From contig DASSCU010000024.1 in assembly GCA_035697485.1 (NCBI GenBank), positions 1 through 64,000 of the forward strand: a stretch of 64,000 bases of DNA. The letters are read 5' to 3'. This DNA comes from Actinomycetota bacterium. GTDB taxonomy: Bacteria; Actinomycetota; UBA4738; HRBIN12. Made by a program: the position numbers and the translations under genes. Every line of letters begins with the position of its first letter. Position 1 is the first letter of the stretch. Shown here piece by piece: positions 59,044-64,000 of this stretch. The notes below the pieces were generated by a model, which ran no database searches, was not told the DNA's origin, and saw only the letters and a list, made by a program, of their open reading frames with translations.

Positions 59044-61116
59044 ATGACCGCGACCTCCACGCCGCTCGATCACCTACACCACATGCTCGGCCCCGACGCG
59101 TCGTTCCGGCCGGGTCAGCTCGAGACGATCGACGCGGTCGCGCGCGACCGGGGGCGGGTGCTGCTCGTGCAGCGCACCGGGGGGGGGACGTCGGCCGTCT
59201 ACTTCATCGCGACGAAGCTGCTACGCGAGCAGGGTGCCGGTCCGACGCTGCTCGTCTCCCCCCTGCTCGCGTTGATGCGCAACCAGATCGAGATGGCCGG
59301 ACGCATCGGGGTCCGCGCAGAGTCGATCAACTCCACGAACCCCGAGGAGTTCGAGCCGATCGCCGAGCGCCTCGTGAACGACGAGATCGACCTGCTGCTC
59401 GTCTCGCCCGAGCGCTTCGCGAACGAGCGGTTCCGCGACCGCATGCTCAGCGTGATCGCGCGCACGGTCGGCCTGCTCGTGGTCGACGAGGCGCACTGCA
59501 TCAGCGACTGGGGCCACGACTTCCGGCCGGACTACCGGCGCATCGTGCGCGTGCTCGAAGCGCTGCCGCCCGACGTGCCGGTGCTCTGCACCACCGCGAC
59601 CGCGAACGATCGCGTGATCTCCGACATAACGGATCAGCTCGGCGACCGCCTCCAGACGTTCCGAGGCTCACTCGATCGAGAGAGCCTCGCGCTCGCCGTC
59701 GCCGACGTACCGAGCCAGGCCGAGCGCCTCGCGTGGTTGGCGGAGGCGCTTCCCACGCTGGAGGGGTCGGGCATCGTCTACGTGCTGACGATCGCCGACG
59801 GTGAGCGGGTGGCCGCGTTCCTGCGCCGGCAGGGCGTCGAGGCAGAGGCCTACAGCGGCGCCACCGAGAACGACGACCGGGTGCGGCTCGAGCAAGCGCT
59901 GCTCGCGAACGAGCTGAAGGCGCTCGTCGCCACGAGCGCGCTCGGCATGGGGTTCGACAAGCCCGACCTCGGCTTCGTGATCCACTACCAGAGCCCCGGA
60001 TCCCCGATCGCCTACTACCAGCAGGTGGGGCGCGCCGGGCGCGCGCTCGATCACGCGCCGGCGGTGCTGCTCTGCGGAATCGAGGACCGCGAGATCCAGG
60101 ACTACTTCATCGAGACGGCGTTCCCCCCGCGCGATCAGGCCGAGCGCATCGTCGAGCTGCTCGCCGACGCCGTGGAGCCGATGTCGCTCAACGACCTCAT
60201 GGCGACCGTCAACGTCCGCCGGGGGCGGTTGGAGTCGATGCTGAAGGTGCTCGAGGTGGAGGGAGCCGTGGCGCGCGAGCGCGGCGGGTACGTGCGCACT
60301 TCTGAGACCTGGACCTACCCGGGCGAGCGCGTCGAGCACATCACCGAGCTGCGCCGTCACGAGCAGGAGGCGATGCGCCGGTACGCCCACCACGACGGAT
60401 GCCTGATGGAGTTCTTGCGCCACGAGCTCGACGACCCGGGCGCGGAACCATGCGGAAGGTGCATGTGGTGCACGTCGGCGCCCCTGGTGGTCGATCCCTC
60501 GCCCGACGCGCGAGCGGCCGCCCGTGAGCACCTGCGCGGCTTCGACCTGTTCGTGGAACCGCGGAAGCAGTGGCCGTCGGGGCTCATGGCGGTCGGGCTG
60601 CCGAAGGGACGGATCGCCGAGGATGATCGGCCCCTCGTCGGCCGGGCGCTCTCGGTCGTGGGCGACGGCGGCTGGGGCCGGCTCGTGGCCGCCGGGCGCG
60701 GCGAGGACGAGCGCTTCGCCGACGAGCTGGTGGCCGCGAGCGCGGCGTTGATCGCCGACCGCTGGCGGCCCGAGCCCGCCCCCACCTGGGTGACGTGCGT
60801 GCCGTCGATGACCCATCCCGACCTCGTGGCGGACTTCGCGAAGCGGCTGGCCGAGGCGCTCGGGCTCCCGCCGCACCAGGTAGTGCGCAAGGTCGCAGAG
60901 AACCAGCCACAGGCGGCGATGCGCAACAGCGCACAGCAGGTGCGCAACGTTTGGGATGCGTTCGAGGTGGACGGCGACGTTCCGCAGGGTCCGGTGCTGC
61001 TCGTCGACGATCTCGCCGACTCCAAGTGGACGCTCACGGTGATCGCGCGTGCCCTGCGCCTGGCCGGAAGCGGCCCGGTGCACCCGTTCGTGCTCGCATC
61101 GGCGATCGCCGGCTGA
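59044..61116 (+). CDS. RecQ-family helicase fused to a phosphoribosyltransferase domain
   Basis: A 690-residue protein. Motif 0 FRPGQLETI, DEAHCISDWGHDFRPDY, QVGRAGRALDHA and a zinc-binding segment with CGRCMWC are RecQ features. The P-loop reads VQRTGGGTSAVY (residues 42-53); the family normally has GWGKS, so the ATP-binding Lys is Thr49 here, in a region of a ten-base G run. The C-terminal ~180 residues resemble a phosphoribosyltransferase-like domain with VLLVDDLADSKWTLTVIARA, as in ComF-type PRT. The helicase/PRT pairing is known in actinobacteria but unexplained. Either the P-loop is altered for real or by assembly. Confidence 0.88.
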   Translation: MTATSTPLDHLHHMLGPDASFRPGQLETIDAVARDRGRVLLVQRTGGGTSAVYFIATKLLREQGAGPTLLVSPLLALMRNQIEMAGRIGVRAESINSTNPEEFEPIAERLVNDEIDLLLVSPERFANERFRDRMLSVIARTVGLLVVDEAHCISDWGHDFRPDYRRIVRVLEALPPDVPVLCTTATANDRVISDITDQLGDRLQTFRGSLDRESLALAVADVPSQAERLAWLAEALPTLEGSGIVYVLTIADGERVAAFLRRQGVEAEAYSGATENDDRVRLEQALLANELKALVATSALGMGFDKPDLGFVIHYQSPGSPIAYYQQVGRAGRALDHAPAVLLCGIEDREIQDYFIETAFPPRDQAERIVELLADAVEPMSLNDLMATVNVRRGRLESMLKVLEVEGAVARERGGYVRTSETWTYPGERVEHITELRRHEQEAMRRYAHHDGCLMEFLRHELDDPGAEPCGRCMWCTSAPLVVDPSPDARAAAREHLRGFDLFVEPRKQWPSGLMAVGLPKGRIAEDDRPLVGRALSVVGDGGWGRLVAAGRGEDERFADELVAASAALIADRWRPEPAPTWVTCVPSMTHPDLVADFAKRLAEALGLPPHQVVRKVAENQPQAAMRNSAQQVRNVWDAFEVDGDVPQGPVLLVDDLADSKWTLTVIARALRLAGSGPVHPFVLASAIAG

Positions 61117-61155
61117 CCCAACGGCCCTCCGGAGCATCGAGTCTCGGGACTGGCG

Positions 61156-61161
61156 TACTGT
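61156..61161 (+). promoter_or_regulatory. -10 box (TACTGT) of the cyclase-like/ATPase gene, leaderless
   Basis: TACTGT is 7 nt before the second ATG at 61169 and 4 nt before the first at 61166, which favours 61169 as the start. Confidence 0.45.
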
Positions 61162-61168
61162 TCCGATG

Positions 61169-63805
61169 ATGCGCGACCTGCCCACCGGCACGGTGACGTT
61201 CCTGTTCACCGATATCGAGGGCTCGACCCGACTGCTGCAGGACCTCGGGCGCGACGGCTTCGTACGCGTGCTGGATCAGCATGCCGAGATCGTGCGAACG
61301 GCGATCGCCGCGCACGGTGGGGTCGAGATCCGCACCGAGGGCGACTCGTTCTTCGTGACGTTCTCGTCCGTGGAAGCCGCTGTCCGTGCGGCCGTCGCCG
61401 CCCAGCGCGGGCTCGCGGCGCATCCGTGGGACGACGGATCCGTCATCCGGGTCCGGATCGGCGTGCACACAGGCGAGGGCACGCTGGGTGGTGACGACTA
61501 CGTCGGGATCGACGTGCACAAGGCTGCCCGCATCGCCGCCAGCGGGCACGGAGGGCAGATCGTACTGTCGGAGGCCACGCGGACGCTCCTGGCCGACCGG
61601 TTGCCCGAAGGGGTCGCGGTCCGCGACCTGGGACCGCATCGGCTGAAGGACTTCGATCGCGAGGAGCCACTGCACGACCTCGTGATCGAGGGTCTCGAGG
61701 TCGACTTCCCGCCGCTCACGACGGCACGTGGGCGCCGGACGAACCTGCCCGCCCCCAGGACCTCGTTCGTGGGACGCGGCTCCGCGATCTCGGAGGTCGG
61801 CGCGATGCTCGACGAGGCGCGACTCGTGACCTTGACAGGCCCCGGCGGCACCGGGAAGACCCGGCTCGCGCTCGAGGTCGCGGCGACACGCCTCGATCAG
61901 CATGAGGAGGTCACGTTCGTCGACCTCAGCGCCGTCGACGACCCTGCACGCGTCGTGCCGGCGATCGCTGCGGCACTCCGCCTGCGGGCGACGCCGGGTG
62001 TCGACCCCCTCCAGGCGTTGCACGAACGGCTCGGCCGGGGGAACCCGCTTCTCGTGCTCGACAACCTGGAGCAGCTCGCATCCGAGGGAGCCTCGTTCGT
62101 CGGAGACCTCCTCGACGACGTGCTCGCACTCACGGTGCTCGCCACCAGCCGCATCACGCTGCACGTGGTGGGTGAGCAGGAGTATCAGGTGCCGCCGCTC
62201 GCGCTCCCCCGCGACTTGGACGACCTCGACGTGTCCGACATCGCATCGTCGGAGGCGGTGCACCTCTTCGTGGAGCGCGCCGGGGCATCCCGGCGGGGAT
62301 TCCAGGTGACCGACGGGAACGCTGCCGCCGTGGCCGAGATCGTCGCCCGGCTCGACGGCCTGCCGCTCGCCCTCGAGCTGGCGGCGAGCCGCATGCGCGT
62401 GCTCGACCCTGCGTCGTTGGCCGGGCGACTCGAGCGAAGGCTGCCGCTGCTCACGGACGGACCGCGCGACGCACCCGAGCGCCAGCGCACCCTCGAGGAC
62501 ACGATCCGATGGAGCGAGGAGGCGCTGCCCGACGATGCCCGCCGCATGTTCGCACGCCTCGCCGTGTTCCCCGGAGGATGCACGGTCGATGCCACGGAAG
62601 CCGTCTGCGGCGACGACCTCGACGTGCTGGACGCGCTCGGAACGCTCGTGGATCACAGCCTGATCCGACGCTCTGACGCGTCGGACGGATCGGTCAGGTT
62701 CTCGATGCTCGAGACGATCCGTGAGTACGCCCAGACACGGCTCTCGGCGCTCGATGCCGGCGAGCGGTCCTCGATCGAGCGGCGGCAGGCCGAGTATGTG
62801 CGGGAGCTCGCCGAGCGCGCCGAGCCCCACCTCACGGGGCAGCAACAGCTTCGGTGGTTCGAGACGCTCGACCTCGAGCTCCAGAACATCCGGGCCGCGC
62901 TCGACCGAGCGGAACGCTCCACGGAGCCGGAGGACGTCGCGACCGGACTGCGCACGGCCGCCGCGCTCTGGCGCTACTGGCAGCGGCGGGGCCACTTCGC
63001 CGAAGGACGGGCGAGGCTCGAACGGTTGCTCTCGCTGCCGCCCGCGCAGGCGCGAAATGCCCCGCGTGCGCTCGCGCTCGGGGCGATCGGCAGCATCGAC
63101 TACTGGCTCAAGAACTACGACACGATGCGAGCCGCGTACGAGGAGGCCGCCGACATCGCTCGGGGCCTGGAGGACCGTCGGCTCCTCACCCGAGCCTTGG
63201 TCAACCTGACGTTCGTGCCTGTGGTCTCGGGGCACCCCGAGGAAGGGTTGCAGCTGCTGGAGGACTGCTTCGAGGTCGCCGAGCCGGACGACCTGCCGAT
63301 GCAGGCAGAGCTGTGGGCCGGCGTCGGGTTCGGTCAGCTTTTCGCAGGCAACGCGGCAGGCGCGATCGAACCGATCGAGCGGAGCATCTCGCTCTACCGC
63401 GAGGTCGGCGAGCAGTTGTTGCTGTGCGAGGCCTTGATCACGCTCGCAGGGACCTACGTGTTCCTCGACCACATCGACCAGGGCGTTGCGTACCTCGCCG
63501 AGGCGACGGCGATCGCGTCCGCTTCGGGGAACCCGATCCTGCTGGTGACCGTCCTCGGGCCTCACGCCCTGCTGGCGAACCTCACGGGACGGCCCGAGCG
63601 AGCCGCGACCCTGGCCGGCGCGTCGAGCCGGCTCGAACGCGAATACGACGTGAACTTCCCCGAGGTGGGGCTCGCGTTCTTCGGCGACCCCGCAGAGGTG
63701 GCGCGCGCCGCCCTCGGCGAGGAGGGGTTCGAACGCGCATGGTCCGCCGGGCAGACGATGACGCTCACCCAGATGATCGAACTGCTCGAGAACGAGACCG
63801 CCTGA
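61169..63805 (+). CDS. degenerate cyclase / AAA ATPase / TPR regulator
   Basis: An 878-residue protein that opens LPTGTVTFLFTDIEGSTRLL, a cyclase-like domain with both metal Asp residues (in FTDIEGS and EGDSFF). The adenine Lys is Arg, and the transition-state Asn is His (VGIDVHKAARI), so it probably lacks cyclase activity and may only sense. An ATPase follows (LTGPGGTGKTRLALEV Walker A; LLVLDNLEQL Walker B) and then a TPR-like C-terminus. Proteins of this type are common in actinobacteria and often regulate transcription, sometimes with a DNA-binding domain; no such domain is seen here. Confidence 0.88.
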   Translation: MRDLPTGTVTFLFTDIEGSTRLLQDLGRDGFVRVLDQHAEIVRTAIAAHGGVEIRTEGDSFFVTFSSVEAAVRAAVAAQRGLAAHPWDDGSVIRVRIGVHTGEGTLGGDDYVGIDVHKAARIAASGHGGQIVLSEATRTLLADRLPEGVAVRDLGPHRLKDFDREEPLHDLVIEGLEVDFPPLTTARGRRTNLPAPRTSFVGRGSAISEVGAMLDEARLVTLTGPGGTGKTRLALEVAATRLDQHEEVTFVDLSAVDDPARVVPAIAAALRLRATPGVDPLQALHERLGRGNPLLVLDNLEQLASEGASFVGDLLDDVLALTVLATSRITLHVVGEQEYQVPPLALPRDLDDLDVSDIASSEAVHLFVERAGASRRGFQVTDGNAAAVAEIVARLDGLPLALELAASRMRVLDPASLAGRLERRLPLLTDGPRDAPERQRTLEDTIRWSEEALPDDARRMFARLAVFPGGCTVDATEAVCGDDLDVLDALGTLVDHSLIRRSDASDGSVRFSMLETIREYAQTRLSALDAGERSSIERRQAEYVRELAERAEPHLTGQQQLRWFETLDLELQNIRAALDRAERSTEPEDVATGLRTAAALWRYWQRRGHFAEGRARLERLLSLPPAQARNAPRALALGAIGSIDYWLKNYDTMRAAYEEAADIARGLEDRRLLTRALVNLTFVPVVSGHPEEGLQLLEDCFEVAEPDDLPMQAELWAGVGFGQLFAGNAAGAIEPIERSISLYREVGEQLLLCEALITLAGTYVFLDHIDQGVAYLAEATAIASASGNPILLVTVLGPHALLANLTGRPERAATLAGASSRLEREYDVNFPEVGLAFFGDPAEVARAALGEEGFERAWSAGQTMTLTQMIELLENETA

Positions 63806-63847
63806 TTCCCTCGGGACGAGCGCCGGCATCCCGCCGGGCCTCGCGTC

Positions 63848-64000
63848 CTAGGGACGCAGGACCACGATCGACGTGCCGTTGGAGTCCCCGTCGGCATCGT
63901 GGTTCGCCGACCCGTCGTACGGAAGCTGCCCCACCAGCCCGAGCACGGTGGCCGTGACCTTCGCCTTGCTCGTCTGGTAACGCTTCGAGACCGAGCACCG
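63848..64000 (-). CDS. C-terminus of an unidentified protein (partial)
   Basis: The last 50 codons of a gene that extends past the right edge. They read CSVSKRYQTSKAKVTATVLG then LVGQLPYDGSANHDADGDSN and end GTSIVVLRP. The Asp/Asn/Gly-rich stretch could be a metal-binding loop of an exported protein. No family can be assigned from this part. It converges with the cyclase-like/ATPase gene with a 42-bp gap. Confidence 0.6.
   Translation of the reverse strand, partial: RCSVSKRYQTSKAKVTATVLGLVGQLPYDGSANHDADGDSNGTSIVVLRP

Noticed and set aside
54342-59060. A 1572-codon minus-strand open frame opposite the MFS, glycosyltransferase and SulP genes.
   Set aside because: The plus strand carries three recognisable proteins; the antisense frame has highly biased Arg/Gly/Asp content, no family match and no start signal. 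It is a by-product of G/C at third positions.
61034-63829. A 931-codon minus-strand frame opposite the cyclase-like/ATPase gene.
   Set aside because: The sense strand encodes clear cyclase-like, ATPase and TPR domains; the antisense reading has none.
63806-63847. A possible hairpin in the gap before the last partial gene.
   Set aside because: The complementary segments are short and interrupted, and no U-run follows.

Overview
The window is uniformly high-GC DNA with actinobacterial traits: a DivIVA-like coiled-coil protein, DUF1918, a luciferase-like flavin oxidoreductase, Ku, a 7Fe ferredoxin, several class III nucleotidyl cyclases, and many start codons placed 5-7 nt after a TANNNT -10 box (leaderless transcription). 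It is most likely chromosomal DNA of an actinomycete-type, probably aerobic and environmental bacterium. I cannot name a species. I see no rRNA, tRNA, CRISPR array, insertion sequence or phage module.

Layout. 1-4.6 kb: start of a GH13 enzyme coupled to a luciferase-like oxidoreductase, DUF1918, MsrB, an MMPL remnant, a DHFR-like reductase and a secreted Asp-box protein. 4.6-8.2 kb: a translationally coupled heterodimeric ABC exporter. 8.2-21.2 kb: mostly stand-alone genes, including a protein with an acidic 15-bp repeat tail, a methyltransferase, VOC proteins, DUF72, ferredoxin, a frameshifted DHFR-like gene, a DivIVA-like protein, a GH15 glucanase/trehalase and a vanadium haloperoxidase-like protein. 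21.2-25.1 kb: a DUF4333 lipoprotein, Ku, and a histidine kinase/response regulator pair preceded by a Gly/Trp-rich membrane protein. Ku starts 9 bp after the kinase stop, so they are probably co-transcribed.

25.3-42.4 kb: MFS permease, HD and CBS proteins, a copper-type module (multicopper oxidase with an embedded heavy-metal-binding domain and an apparent frameshift, then a YHS protein overlapping a class III cyclase), acyltransferase, cyclase-family hydrolase, cupin, a large zinc-ribbon/cyclase/AAA/TPR protein, GNAT, methyltransferase/flavodoxin pair, and an MFS permease fused to a cyclic-nucleotide-binding domain. 42.4-43.2 kb is a gene-poor stretch with a perfect hairpin, a tiny ORF with an ideal ribosome-binding site and a beta-propeller-like remnant.

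43.2-52.3 kb is the most striking region: a minus-strand operon joined by 4-bp stop/start overlaps. It encodes a molybdenum hydroxylase (FAD subunit plus fused 2Fe-2S/molybdopterin subunit), a 6-hydroxynicotinate-reductase-like protein, a UPF0280 protein, an AA_synth protein and an enamidase-like amidohydrolase, then a cupin and a sulfide:quinone-reductase-like flavoprotein. This order fits hydroxylation, ring reduction and hydrolytic opening of nicotinate or a related N-heterocycle. An HD-GYP/LuxR protein lies directly upstream.

52.4-64 kb: that HD-GYP/LuxR gene, an MFS permease overlapping a family-4 glycosyltransferase, a SulP transporter with STAS and cyclic-nucleotide domains, a RecQ-like helicase fused to a phosphoribosyltransferase domain with an altered Walker A motif, a degenerate-cyclase/AAA/TPR protein, and a truncated gene at the end. 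Cyclase domains (three proteins) and cyclic-nucleotide-binding domains on two transporters suggest second-messenger control of transport; this is inferred from domain content only.
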